The notes beneath the pieces are model-generated. The model was not told the origin of the DNA and searched no databases. It saw nothing but the letters and a program-made list of their open reading frames with translations. From NCBI GenBank assembly GCA_963576725.1, contig OY755252.1, forward strand, positions 47,028,140 to 47,092,139: 64,000 nucleotides of DNA. Direction: 5' to 3'. The stretch's first letter is position 1, and the number at the start of each line of letters is the position of its first letter. Shown here piece by piece: positions 11,395 through 22,403 of this stretch. Source of the DNA: Azorinus chamasolen. Its lineage: Eukaryota > Mollusca > Bivalvia > Cardiida > Solecurtidae. A program made the position numbers and the translations under genes.

Positions 11395-14085
11395 AATGAG
11401 GAAAAGTGACCCCGTAGTAGATCGACCTGGGGTCGATTTATATATAGTACTGTGACCCCCTTATATACAAATCTGAACCCTCATATAACTGACCCCAAAA
11501 GTAGATTGAACGGGGGTCAAGTTATTATATACATGTAGTACTGTGACCCCCTGTTATAGTACTATCTAACACGAAAAAGGGAAAACAAACGTTTTCCTTT
11601 TTTCCTTCGTGGTCCTTGATAATAGTGGCATGACTGAGAGTGTCACGAAATGTGTTATCACAACAAGCTTATCACATACATTACTACTGAATTCGCATAA
11701 ATAATGAAAATTAGTAAATATACACCAAATTTTAACATACCAACTATATTATTTCAAAGAAAAGCAAACTTGGATAAGTTGCATACACAATAACACACCT
11801 AGATGACATGCCAAGTAAGGATATGAAATACATTTATATTAGACTTATCACAGACATTATAACTTTGGCAGTCACTACAAATGCATTAGTTTTGCTTAGC
11901 TGAAAAATGTCAAAGATATATATTCAGAAGCCTACAAGTGCATATAAGCTACATATGCATTTATAATTATACCCTTTTAATACAACTCGTAACCCTTTTA
12001 ATACAACTCGTTGACAATATCAATTTACAGATAAACTGACAGAAAGTATAAAACTCAGATAACAACAAAAATTGTTACAGCCCTAGTCGATATATTATAT
12101 AGTACCATGGCCCCCATGCCATTTTATTATAAAATATAGTGACTCCCTTGCCAAAATACATCCACCACGTGGGTCGATATATCATATAGTACTATGACCC
12201 TAAAGAATTTAACTATTAGATATAATGACTCCCTTAAAAAATACATCCACCAGGGGGGGGGGGGGGGGGGGGTATAGTGACTCCCTTTCCATAATATAAT
12301 GACTCCCTTATAATATTGTTACCCACTCTTTTTATCGTAGTAGGTCGACCGAGGGGTCTATTTATTTTATAGTACTATGACCTCGGTCATTTTTACAATA
12401 AAATACATTCATTGGGTGGATGTAGATATATTATACAGTACTATGACCCCCATGCCATTTTACTATAAAATATAGTGACTTCCTTGATGAAATACATCCA
12501 CCAGGGGCGGTCGATATATATTATAAAATACTTAACTTCGATCCTAAGGCAATTTTACTATAATATATAGTGACTCCTTTGCCATAATATAATAAACCCA
12601 CCTAATGATATTTTGACTCACTTCTTTATCCTTGGTATTAGTGCGCATTTATGTTTAATGCTCATTGGTGTTAATGCCATGTGATGTACATCTGTCTAAC
12701 TATATCTATCTATCTACACCAAGAGGCGAATACGATAAGTATCACGGATACAGGGTGGCGAATACATGTACGAATAATTATTCATGGATATGAATACGTA
12801 TACTTTAATGATAACTGACAATAATATTAGTCAACTCTGATGAATATATTATAATACTTGCTTGGTACTCAAAATAATATGGAATGGTACTGGTCAGACG
12901 TAAAACAAAACCAGCAAACACATACACTTTTAAGATCAAAGAACTTTGGATTCAAATGACAGAAACTATCAACTCTTGTGGCAATAAACTGGTTAAAATC
13001 ACACATGACTAGAACAGTTACCTAGGTACATGCAGAGGTAGCGGATAATTTAGAGTGACATATTCTATTTGAGGAGTACAGGAATGTCCATACTTCCTGG
13101 AGAAAAAAAATAAACATATCTTCTAGCTTCTGCCATCTACAACAAAAGTCTATTTCCTATCAAAATTAACCTCATCAAGATTTGGTCCCCGCAGCTGCAC
13201 AATAAATCAACTTAATGAACAGAATATTATAGTCAGATAGTTGTCAGTACTTTCGGATTTTGTATTGCATGTATAAGCAACGGTCGTAAGGGTGACAACC
13301 AATTTAATATTAAATTTGAAAGCTTCCCAATACCCTGGTGTTATATTTTGCATGTACTTTGCGTTCCATATCAAGTTTTCGGAAAACCAAAGTGTTACCA
13401 CACAGCTGACGTGTATTTTACAGGAGAATCCATTTCAACAGTTTGCTTGTTGCTGAACATGTTTTTTAGATAGACAGTGTGAAATTTAATTATGAATTCA
13501 TTAACATTTTAAACTCGCCAATATATTAGAGACATTTGAATTTTCTTAATTAAAACACACCAAATATAGACCCGATGACTTGTCAATCAATGTCGTGAAA
13601 TATCCTGTAAATCTGATGTAGGCGGGGTAATACGAAGAACGCTACGAAAATGTACGATATGTGCCTTGAAATGACGGCATTTTCTGTAGACTCCTTATTG
13701 GTAAGGTACATTTAAGTGATTTCAGTTTATATCATGCAGTTTTCATTTTCATGAATTTATATTCATAAATATTCGGTTCGGGTGTGACAAATAACGAAAA
13801 CGATTCGGACAAGGCTGTATTCGAGTAAATCGAGTACTCAAATGTATCGTTACAGCCCTATTATCTACCCCTACCCCCACCCAGTGAATGTATTTTGGCA
13901 AGGGAGTCACTATATTTAATAGTAAAATGACCGGGGTCATAGTACTATAAAATATATAGACCCCTCGGTCGATCTACTACGATAAAACGAGTGGGTCACA
14001 ATATTATAAGGGGGTCATTACATTATGGCAAGGGAGTCACTATATTTTATAATAAAATCTACTACGGGGATCACTTTTCCTCAAT
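11395..14085. mobile_element. 2.7-kb inverted-repeat element inside CTGT-rich DNA
   Basis: The left end AATGAGGAAAAGTGACCCC, then GTAGTAGA, mirrors the right end TCTACTACGGGG...CACTTTTCCTCAAT. Both ends carry arrays of related blocks, for example AATATAGTGACTCCCTTGCC and TAGTACTATGACCCC (left 11400-12620, right 13880-14080, inverted). Flanking DNA on both sides is CTGT/GTCC-rich. A poly-G tract is at 12255-12273. No transposase frame; family not recognised. Confidence 0.65.
12720..13861. mobile_element. Possible degenerate hAT-like element
   Basis: The right end, read on the minus strand, starts TAGGGCTGTAACGATACA, resembling the ends of hAT MITEs. On the left, ACGATAAGTATCACGGATAC with GCGAATACATGTACG is compatible but decayed. 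It sits inside the 11395-14085 element. Only the right terminus is reasonably clear. Confidence 0.35.
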
Positions 14086-14089
14086 ACAC

Positions 14090-14405
14090 CGTCACGCCTG
14101 CCTGACCACCCTCCCGCCCGTCCACCCGTCCGCCCGTCCGCCCGTCTGATCTGTCTATATGTCTGACTGTCTGTCTGACTCTCACTATATCTCTCACCCT
14201 CTCTCTCTTCTTCACTCTTTCTTATCTCTACATAGCTGTTTGTCTGTCTTTCTGCCTGTCTGTGTTTCCCTCACTTACTCTTTATCTGTCCCCCCTCTCT
14301 CTCTCTGGGTCTCTGGGTCTCTATGTCTGTCTCTGTCTTTCTCTGTCTATCTGTTTGTCTCTTTGTCTGTATGTATGTCTGTCTGTCTCTTTCGTAGTGT
14401 TTATG
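14090..14405. repeat. CTGT/CTCT/GTCC-rich simple repeat
   Basis: Low-complexity pyrimidine-rich DNA. Three overlapping frames of 67-84 codons in it are composition artefacts. Confidence 0.85.
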
Positions 14406-14756
14406 CTGGCTAGAAGGAGGAGTGACTGTGTAATGAAATGCATGTTTGACATATATCTCATGTAGCCATACCAAACTACTCTTGACAATGATCCAATGAA
14501 GGAGTCTGCCTAACGTGACTCGTATTTAATTCTGATTGTAAATTAACCCTTTAAATGCTTCAGTTTTAAAGTGGAATGACCCATCCTTGTTTTTAACTCT
14601 ACAATCCACTCAGTATATTAGACGTAAGAGAAATGTGTTGAGCGATTTTGAATGACACATATCAGAGGGTATGTCCCCTAGACCTGGGTCTACACTGGCA
14701 TATGTAAATGGCTACTATCTCAAAGGGTTGAATCAAAAAGTCAACGTTTGAACTTA

Positions 14757-15214
14757 CAGTAAACCCCCCCCCCCCCCCCCCTAATGCGACCACCGAAAGG
14801 GGGCGTAATTCTGAGTACCAGGGGCAGGTGGTAGCTTAACCTGTTCCCTGTTCTATTTTTATTATGAAATTCAATACCTACTGAATATTCATGGACAACA
14901 TAGTTATAATTGCATATGGAAGGTGGAAAATTTGAGCCATTTTAGAAAGTAAAGAAACAGATCTTTCAAATTCTGTTAGCAAACAGAGCAGACCCTGATC
15001 AGACGGCTCCTCTATGAGCCGTCTGATCTGAGTCTCTGTTTTCAAATGCGTGAAAACACGTTTATATAAGGGAAAGGGTTAATGCGGGACGAAAGTTATG
15101 CGAATGCTCCTCTAGGAGCTTTCTGCATAACTTTTCTCCTGCATTAGGCAACAACCTGCTTATAAATGCAGCCATGTTTATTCAGTAAGTGGTCGCATTA
15201 GCGGGGCTTTACGG
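14757..15214. mobile_element. Family E MITE split by a subfamily B MITE
   Basis: Starts CAGTAAACCCCC after TA and ends GGGGCTTTACGG before TA. The left stem stops at GGCAGGTGGTAGCTTAA (14839), and the sequence resumes at TTAATGCGGGACGAAAG (15079). Removing the insert and one TTAA gives a normal E stem. A poly-C run (about 14763-14780) lies in the left end. Confidence 0.85.
14836..15082 (+). mobile_element. TTAA-flanked hairpin MITE, subfamily B
   Basis: TTAA on both sides, ends CCTGTTCCCTG and GGGAAAGGG, B body (AATACCTACTGAATATTCATG, then ATATGGAAGGTGGAA), and a palindrome GATCAGACGGCTCC / GAGCCGTCTGATC. 239 bp between the TTAA copies, inside the left stem of a family E element. Confidence 0.9.
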
Positions 15215-15327
15215 TAGTATCTCATTTGTGGAGTCAAAGTGTTGGCAAGAGCCAATTTGCACGTTACTGGTTTATGTGTTTATATTCCAATGTGTATTCA
15301 TACCGTATCCTTCTATCTGAGACATAG

Positions 15328-15420
15328 CATTTGCAATCGGCTTGGATCCAGATGAGACACCGAGAAACTCGGGGTCTCACCAGGATCCAAGCTGTTTGAC
15401 AATGTTCTCTAAAAAGTCTA
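15328..15420. repeat. Family D hairpin
   Basis: GGATCCAGATGAGACACCGAG faces CTCGGGGTCTCACCAGGATCC, one mismatch in the inner arms, with GCTTGG / CCAAGC outside. Confidence 0.8.
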
Positions 15421-15554
15421 ATCAAAAAGGAAGGCGCAAACATTAAACCGCTTCAAATTTATGCCGACATCATCTATTACAGCGGTCTATTACAAGGGCT
15501 AATGAATCCTTGATTGCACTTGATAATTAACACTTAACATGCTAAGCACAACAT

Positions 15555-15645
15555 GTCTCGCATTTGCAAACAGCTTGGATCCAGATGAGACACCGAGTTA
15601 CTCGGTGTCTCATCGGGATCCAGCCTCTTTGGTACTCGGTTTGTA
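15555..15645. repeat. Family D hairpin
   Basis: The inner arms GAGACACCGAG and CTCGGTGTCTC pair perfectly (15587-15611), between GGATCCA and GGATCC. Confidence 0.85.
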
Positions 15646-15829
15646 GTTTCTCTAATGTTTGAACGAATCAGAAGTCTGTACAAATGTAGCAGATAAGAAA
15701 TCGTGCAAACTTTATGTTTTCAGCATGAGAAGGGTTCACCTTTAGTATATTACACGTGAGCTTGTGAAACAATATTGCAAACAGTTTAGCTCCAGATGAG
15801 TAATCGAGTAATCCAGTTTGCCGTTAAGA

Positions 15830-16385
15830 TCCAGACTGTTTGATACTCATATTATCTGTTTGACACCTTCATTAGGATACAGAATGTTTGATACTCATAG
15901 GATCTGTTTGACACCTTCATTAGGATCCAGAATGTTTGAAACTCTCAGTAGAACACAGACTGTTCGACAGTCTCATTATGATCCAAACTGTTTGAAACTC
16001 TCAGTAGAACACAGACTGTTCGACAGTCTCATTATGATCCAGACTGTTTGAAACTCTCAGTAGAACGCAGACCGTTTGACATTCTCATTATGATCCAGAC
16101 TGTTTGACACTCTCATTATGATCCAGACTGTTTGACACTCTCATTAGATTCAGACTGTTTGACATTCTCTGTAGCTCTAGACTGTTTGACACTCTCATTA
16201 GCTTTAGACTGCTTGACACCCATAGTAGAACTAAGACTGTTTGGTACTTTCATTAGGATCCACGCTGTTTGATACTCTCATTAGGATCCAGATTGTTTAA
16301 CACTTTCATTAGGATTTAGACTGTTTGAAACTCTCAGTAGGGTCCAGATTGCTTGACACTCTCATTAGGATCCAGACTGTTTAAC
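15830..16385. repeat. Degenerate 30-odd-bp minisatellite derived from family D
   Basis: Units of the type GATCCAGACTGTTTGACACTC with TCATTAG or TCAGTAG spacers, repeated about 16 times. The unit equals the right shoulder of a family D hairpin, and two intact D hairpins lie just upstream. Confidence 0.85.
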
Positions 16386-16509
16386 ACGCATACTATATAT
16401 TTGAAAAGTAGTGAAATAAAGTCATCTTTCAATATGAGTTAGAATATTGGTTCTAACAGCGAAATAATTGCTTTAGGTTAATCTCTTCTCTCATATAGTC
16501 GACATTGGG

Positions 16510-16600
16510 TATATTTGCAAACTGAGCAGACCCAAACCAGACAGCTCCTGTAGGATCCATCTGATCAGGGTCTGCTCTGTCTGCTTACGGATTAGTAGAA
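16510..16600. repeat. Subfamily A-like hairpin
   Basis: GCAGACCCAAACCAGACAG / CTGATCAGGGTCTGCTCTG, imperfect, without clear ends. Confidence 0.6.
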
Positions 16601-17071
16601 ATATGATTCTAAATATTATGTAAGCCACATTTCCACCAATAGGCATTAGGTAATGCATTCTGAACATTCTGCACTCGTCTAAAAACCCCAGTATCAGAGT
16701 GAGTAATTCGGTGTGTCATCTGGATCCAAACTGGTTGCAAACGTTATCAGCGCCGGTAGAGTGCGTAATTCTAAATCAATGGGCACGTAAGATGTCCAAT
16801 TTTGGAAACATGTAGGAGTGTTTGTTGAGATTTCTTTTTACTGACAATGATTCAAAATTGCATGGTTCCGTACGGCCTAATTAGCAGATTGTAATGTATT
16901 TCCTGTTATTGTTGCAAATCAACGAATACCTTAATGTGGAAATAAGGTTACACGAGGTGACCTCGGGTATAAAGAGTGATGTTGCACGTGACCACATTAC
17001 GTCAGAAGGTACGAGTGCACTCCTTGATGATTAACTGTTACAAGCTCGTCCAAAACTTTGATATCGTCCAT

Positions 17072-17270
17072 TAACCCGTACAGTGCAGGAAAATGTCCTT
17101 TGCAAACAGTGAAGAACCAGGTGACATGATTCCCAAAGGAACCTTCTCATCAGGGTATTCACTGTTTGTCACGCTACACTAGTCTCTGAAAATCCATGAA
17201 TATTCAAGGTAAGCTTGATCTGTTTAAATATTGGAATGGTCCATTTAAACATTTAGCGTTGAAAGGGTTA
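17072..17270. repeat. Worn TTAA-type MITE
   Basis: TTAACCCGTACAGTGCA at the left and GCGTTGAAAGGGTTA at the right enclose TTTGCAAACAGTGAAGAACC...TATTCACTGTTTGTC and an ATCCATGAATATTCA block. A related copy lies at 41385-41530. Confidence 0.5.
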
Positions 17271-17276
17271 TATAAA

Positions 17277-18283
17277 TAGAGAATAATAGGTTAGTGCCGT
17301 AGATGGGACACCTTTATCCGACGAGGGGAGAAAACGTTGAGGCGAGGCTTGCCGAGCCTCAACTGTTTTCTCCCCTCGTCGGATAAAGGTGTCCCATCTA
17401 CGGCACTAACCTATTATTCGATTTATCCAGTCAATAAAGTTAAATGTCTTTTTTATAGACTCATAACACTCTTGAAATAATTTACATTGAAAATGCAGTT
17501 TTTCGATCAACGGATCCCTCCCTTTTCACTTCCATTTAGACGTAAATAGATCTAATGAGCTACCGCAGAGGAATATAGTTTCGATACTTGCATTACTAGA
17601 AGGGAAACGTGGTTGAATTTGAAAAAATAAGATAATTTGAATACAGGGTCGATAAGTTATTTCAAACAGACATGATTATATTCTCTGGTCAAATTCGAGT
17701 TACGTAGTCTCGGTTTCTATTTTTAGATAGACCTAACGTCACTCATAAATCGATGGAACTGAACAGGCTGTATTTAGGTTTATGACTATCACCGCCCCTG
17801 TAAGAGTTTATCAATCAAATTATCATGAGAGTGAAAAGAAAACATTTACTATTTACCTGTCAATCTTTGCTTCCAGGTTTGATTTTATCAAAAACGGGTT
17901 TTGCCAGCGGTGGATTAAATAAAACTGATAAATCAACGTCATTTTGTATGTGGCCTCTGTGGCGTAATCGGTAAGGGCGACGTCTCTAGAGTGATTAGAA
18001 TTAGTTTTCAGGCGCGGGTTCGAATCCAGCTGTAGCCAATTATTTTTATTTTTTCTCATTTGAATAATTCTTTTGGTGACCAAATAGATCGGTTAGATCT
18101 ATTCCATCAACATGTTTATGCATATTTACAGAAAACTAAAATAGTTCCATGGTTATAGAATCATTACGCCTATCTACTAACCTAATAAACCTTCTACTAC
18201 CGGAAGTAACCTAATAAACCTAAGTTTATTTGCACCCCCTTTATTATGTCACTAGAGAAGCCTGGTGACTGGATAAAAGATAA
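17277..18283 (+). mobile_element. Palindrome-plus-tRNA-like element, copy 1
   Basis: The first 145 bp form a near-perfect palindrome (17277-17421): AATAATAGGTTAGTGCCGTA pairs with TACGGCACTAACCTATTATT, and the pairing runs through the ATCCGACGAGG part to a small GC-rich centre. Next come TTTATCCAGTCA (17422), about 500 bp of unique body, a tRNA-like module (17952-18038), a T-rich stretch, and TGACTGGATAAA (18266), the reverse complement of the first 12 bp after the palindrome. A second copy lies inverted at 25411-26651. No transposase. Confidence 0.8.
17952..18038 (+). pseudogene. tRNA-like module with long variable arm
   Basis: A-box-like TGGCGTAATCGGT, then about 45 nt on a good B box GGGTTCGAATCC. 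The spacing and the ATTAGAATTAGTTTTC stretch suggest a type II (Ser/Leu-like) tRNA ancestor. The acceptor strands GGCCTCTG and CTGTAGCC pair only partly. T-rich DNA follows, as in a Pol III terminator. Not a functional tRNA by eye. Confidence 0.5.
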
Positions 18284-18368
18284 ATGGCAACAATCTGGAT
18301 AATATTTATGTAGGCATATTCTAAAATTTAGAACTACAGTAAACCTCTCTAAGCCGTATTTTTTATTT

Positions 18369-18568
18369 ATTCCTTTCCTCCATAGGCTATTTTAAGACCA
18401 AACATCTTTGAATTAATCTACCGAAAAGGAGTATTTACTAAAGAAATGTAAAATTATAGTATTTTGTAGTTTGAACCCATTGAAGCAAATGCTCTATTTA
18501 TCACAATGGTTTCAAGAAGTGGTTATTACAGAGGCGTAGAAAGGCGTATTTATGGAGGAAAGGGTTAA
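18369..18568 (+). mobile_element. Subfamily F MITE, palindrome half lost
   Basis: CCTTTCCTCCATAGGCTATTT at the left, then TAATCTACCGAAAAGGAG, half of the hairpin (AAATGCTCTATTTATCACAA) and the right end TATGGAGGAAAGGGTTAA. The left TTAA is not preserved. Confidence 0.7.
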
Positions 18569-18587
18569 TATAATATCGGCCGTAGAG

Positions 18588-18685
18588 ACAGGTGGCAGCT
18601 TAATGCAAAGTGAAAGTCGTGCAGAAAGCTCCTCTAGAAACCCTCTGCATGACTAATCCTGTATCAAGCAGCCACTTGCATAAAA
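18588..18685. repeat. Family E core fragment
   Basis: GGTGGCAGCTTAATGCAAAG / ATCAAGCAGCCACTTGC stem with GCAGAAAGCTCC. Terminal repeats are not evident. Confidence 0.6.
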
Positions 18686-18727
18686 ATATGTACATGTACA
18701 TTCTTCTCTACTAGAATTCCGGTTTAC

Positions 18728-18758
18728 ATGCGCGCGCGCGTATGTGTGTGTGTGTATA

Positions 18759-18808
<50 letters not shown>

Positions 18809-18843
18809 TGCGTTCGTGTGTGCGTGCGTGCGTGTGTGTGAGG
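18728..18843. repeat. (GT)n/(GC)n microsatellite
   Basis: Alternating CG, TG and CGTG units, with Z-DNA-prone composition. Confidence 0.95.
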
Positions 18844-18871
18844 GGGTGTTACTGTGTAGTACTTATTGTAC

Positions 18872-19126
18872 TTAACGCTGACACCATTACCTGTTCAATA
18901 TTCATGTAAGAAATAACAACATCGTGAATATCCGTTAGCTGACTATGTATAATGGTGCATGAACAAAACTTTCTTTTTTGATTTGACAGAAACTATAAAA
19001 TCACAGTTATGTAATTCAATACGCAAACAGAACAGACCCTGATCAGACGGCTCCTATAGGAGCCGTCTGATCTGGGTCTACTCTGTTTGCAAACGCGTGA
19101 AATGCGTTTATATGAAGGAAAGAAAT
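18872..19126 (+). mobile_element. Subfamily A MITE with perfect central palindrome
   Basis: A body (ATTCATGTAAGAAATAAC), then GCAAACAGAACAGACC with the perfect palindrome GATCAGACGGCTCC-TATA-GGAGCCGTCTGATC and its mate GGGTCTACTCTGTTTGC. The right end GAAGGAAAGAAATG has lost its TTAA. Confidence 0.8.
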
Positions 19127-19923
19127 GATTCCCCCTTTCTAAATATTAATTTAACAAACAGTTGTAAATATGTTTTACTGACAAAAATGATTTTTATGAC
19201 AAACATTTCAGATCCTGACCAAATGGTTTCCCCCTGTGTAATTTGATCTTACTCTACTGTGTTTGCAAGTGTTTTACTCGTTCCCGCACATTAAGTGTTA
19301 AATGACATTTTTAATTTTCCAATGGTATAAAAAAACAAGTTCTGTGCTAAATATTTTCAATCATGTCGTGTGGGTTATTATTATTCCTTTTTGCAGGTAA
19401 AATTTTCTTCGCTAGAAAATGTCTTCTATTTAAGAATTCAAATCTTATCCCGCTGTGAAAAATAATGTCTTTAAAAACTGGATTTGTCCTTTTTTCCGTT
19501 TTCCCTGTCTGCGGCGTATTCATGCCCGAGTTTCGCCCTTCATCCACAAACATCTCCGCTGGCTCACCACTATGCGTCGTACTCGTTTCTTGCCTCCTCG
19601 TACTCAGTGCCGTACACGGTTACTCGTGATTTCGTCTCCACGGTTTTCTCTCCGAGTTGTCCCTCCTAGTCATGCCTCCCTGAGTGCTTTCACACTCATG
19701 TTCGGATAGACTGCCTCTTCATAATTATGCTGGTGGAATCTACTAAGCACTTATCGCAGATACACAGCTCTTTTCCAATCGGGCTATGCTCTTTCGGACT
19801 CACAGTGACAGTCACAAGTCAATGTGGGCTATTGACTACTTTTCGGGAACTTCAATCTTCACAGACAGATTTTCTCAGACTCCGTGTGGGTGGGAGACAC
19901 AGAAAAGCATCTCTCAAATTTCC
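19127..19923. other. No gene; possible SINE body
   Basis: 19450-19720 is CT-rich. A CTCT-rich 84-codon frame there is not convincing. The segment left of the tRNA-like head at 19924-19997 may be the body of that SINE on the minus strand (inference). Confidence 0.4.
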
Positions 19924-19997
19924 GTGCGGACCGGGATTTGAACCCGGACCTCCGGATTGGTAGTCAAGCGCGTTACCACTAAACCACCGCTCCACCC
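19924..19997 (-). pseudogene. tRNA-derived SINE head (Gly-ACC-like)
   Basis: On the minus strand: A box GTTTAGTGGTAACGCG, an anticodon loop CTACCAA (ACC at the anticodon position), a perfect T arm CCGGGTTCAAATCCCGG, then GTCCGCAC. The anticodon stem has a mismatch and the acceptor stem is poor, so I read it as a SINE head. It is the best preserved tRNA-like sequence in the window. Confidence 0.6.
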
Positions 19998-20203
19998 TGT
20001 CCAATATTGAATGAACGAATTAATGAAATACTTCATTCAGCGAGGGTTTTCGGTTAGCCAAATGGCTAATCTACCCCGAAGCCCTCTTAATAAGCACATC
20101 TCATACATTTATAGTTAAGTACGCATGCGCAGGATTGTGAAGACGTGAAATATATACCTCTCGGAAACATGCGATTTAAAGCTTAGTTTTCTATATAATT
20201 AAA

Positions 20204-21220
20204 GTGAATGTGAATGACAGTTTTTTACATCAGATAAAAGCCCAAATGGAACTTTGTTGCAGCCTAGCAAACAAAAGAAGAGATGCAAATCGTAAACTCA
20301 AATTACCAAAACATAACACGGATAGTGAGTGCACGACCGACACGGCCTTGACTCCAAACACAGATGAACAACGAAAGTGTAATCACTACGCAAGTAAGTA
20401 AACAATAATTATGTTTCAGAAATTATGAAGCCACAAACCAATATTACAACCCCAGTTATAAGTTTTAGTCACGACAACCTATTCGCAATGATGTCAGCAA
20501 CACAATCTACGCTCGAATCATCAACACCGCCGGCATGAGCGGCTGCTATCATAGCCAATATCAAATCTATAAAACGCTGAGTGGCAAAAATTGATAATGT
20601 TGACGAAGCTATAAACAAATGATTAACAGAATGTTTGAAATGGAGATGAAATTGAACAAATTAGAAAGCAAAGTAGAAGAATGTGAGTCGGCGGGACACT
20701 CTGAAAGTTGAACTAAATGTGCAAAAAATGAAATCAAGAAACTCAAACAGTCATGTAATCAAATGGAGAAAAATATCCAACAGCACTATAAGCAAGAAAA
20801 GGCCATGAATGACAAACTTGAAGTCTTAGAATCCAGATATATGAGGGAAAATTCAAGTTTATATGGGCTAAAGGACCAAGACAACGAATATTGCGAACAT
20901 ATAATAAAATCCTTTATCACAAACGCACTAGAATTCTGGAATCATAATTCTGGACAGAACCCACAGACTTCGCTCACTATACTCGCATAAACCCAGACCG
21001 ATCGTGACCAAGTTCCATTGCTACTCTGATAGGGAGTAACTAAACAACTAAAGCGAAATGCCTTTCACCCTATTACAAAAGAGGAAGAAGGAAATGGCAG
21101 CACAGTTCGCATGGCAGGGAACAAACTATATGTCATTGACGTATTAATCAAGAAGTTCGTTGACGATAAAGTGTGTGATGTAAACCCGGACACAACAAAC
21201 AACAGTTAAGAAGGTCACGA
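20204..21220 (+). pseudogene. LINE ORF1-like protein, broken (L1-like)
   Basis: Spread over shifting frames, the translation shows the order of LINE ORF1 proteins with a central RRM-like domain. First comes an N-terminal stretch (20204-20401), then a coiled-coil-like region rich in Lys/Glu (about 20600-20830, e.g. EMKLNKLESKVEECES). The conserved block ESRYMRENSSLYGLKD...EYCEHIIKSFI follows (20826-20920), and then a RPIVTKFHCYSD-like segment near 20995-21040. Several stops and frameshifts interrupt it, so no product is expected. It normally binds LINE RNA in the ribonucleoprotein. It is followed directly by endonuclease remains. Confidence 0.7.
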
Positions 21221-22320
21221 GAAAGCCTGTTCTTTATTATCTTGGAAAATTAATGGGCTAACTAGAAGAAAAAAAATGGAGACTCAGATATTACGACATT
21301 GTTATTCTTACATAAACCTGGTTCAGAAAGAGCTGACGTTAACTTAACAAAACATCTAATACCTGAAAAGTTCGCTACAAGGGCGGAATGTCTCTTTACT
21401 TAAAAAAACATATAAAAGATGCAATAACAATTCTTGAACGAGATCAACGCGGTATTATCTGGTTAAAATTATCCAAATATTTTTTTTTATTTTTTTTAAG
21501 AAAATATACTTCTATGTGTTACTTACATCCCACCAAGAAACTAGAACGTATATGATCAAAACGTCAGATCTTAATTACATTCTAGATCATAATGTCTATA
21601 TCAACAATTATTACATCGAACTGTCAAACGATGTTTAATCCCTCCAAGTGCTAATAAAGATCATGTGACAGATACACAGGACCACCGCTTATTCGAGCTT
21701 TGCCAGAGTACTTCACTGGTTATCGGTTATGGAAGGTTATACAGTGCAGGCGATTATACATACCATTATATAAGTGGGACAAGCACCGCGGATAATTTAA
21801 TTTTAAACCCACACGATTTTAAACATGTAAATGATTTGAATATTTTAGATCAAAACAAAATTTCTGATCATTGCGGGATGGCGATTAAATTTACCAGCGT
21901 TTTAACAAAATTATTTTACGCAGTAGAAATAATTAATGATGAAATGTATATCAAGCCAGATGATTAAAAACAGAAACACTCAAAGATTTATTCAAATATA
22001 AACGAGAATAAATCATTTCAATGAATGATTCCCTTAACACGGATGATATAGAAAAAGACAACTGAGATATTTATTTTATGCAGCAGAATGCGTTAGAAAT
22101 ATTTGGGAAAAACACAATACAAAATATAAAGTATATCACCCTGCTCACAACAAATGGTTTAAGGAAACAATGTTACAATGCTAGAAAAGACTTCAAAAAG
22201 GCAAGAAATATTTACGTACGGAATAAAACTGAAGAAAACAGATAAGTTTTTGTAAGTAAAAAATCCACATATAACAGAATAAAGTGGATTCAGAAAACAG
22301 CATTTAAACAAATCTAGCGT
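21221..22320 (+). pseudogene. LINE ORF2 fragment: AP-type endonuclease domain, truncated
   Basis: The clearest part is an open stretch at 21665-21967: TDTQDHRLFELCQSTSLVIG, a GDYTYHYISGTSTADNLIL block and ISDHCGM, the SDH motif near the end of exonuclease-endonuclease-phosphatase domains of non-LTR elements. Upstream, a CVTYIPP-like block (about 21510-21535) in another frame fits the middle of the same fold. Downstream (22130-22250) come HNKWF and ARKDFKKARNIYVRNKTEEN-like pieces typical of the linker before the reverse transcriptase. Homology stops near 22320, before any reverse transcriptase. Many stops; an old, dead copy. Confidence 0.75.
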
Positions 22321-22403
22321 GACTCGTAATTGGGTAGATCAAATCCCAATAGGTCACTAGTACAAGTACCTAACATTAACATAGTTACCTGTACCTTTAA
22401 TTA

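Noticed and set aside
14159..14474. Three overlapping frames of 67-84 codons
   Set aside because: They are translations of CTGT/CTCT simple repeat on both strands.
19924..19997. Functional tRNA-Gly gene
   Set aside because: The T arm and anticodon loop are good, but the anticodon stem has a mismatch and the acceptor stem pairs poorly; a SINE head is more likely.
20763..20990. Host coiled-coil gene
   Set aside because: The ESRYMREN block and its neighbours place it in a LINE ORF1 remnant.
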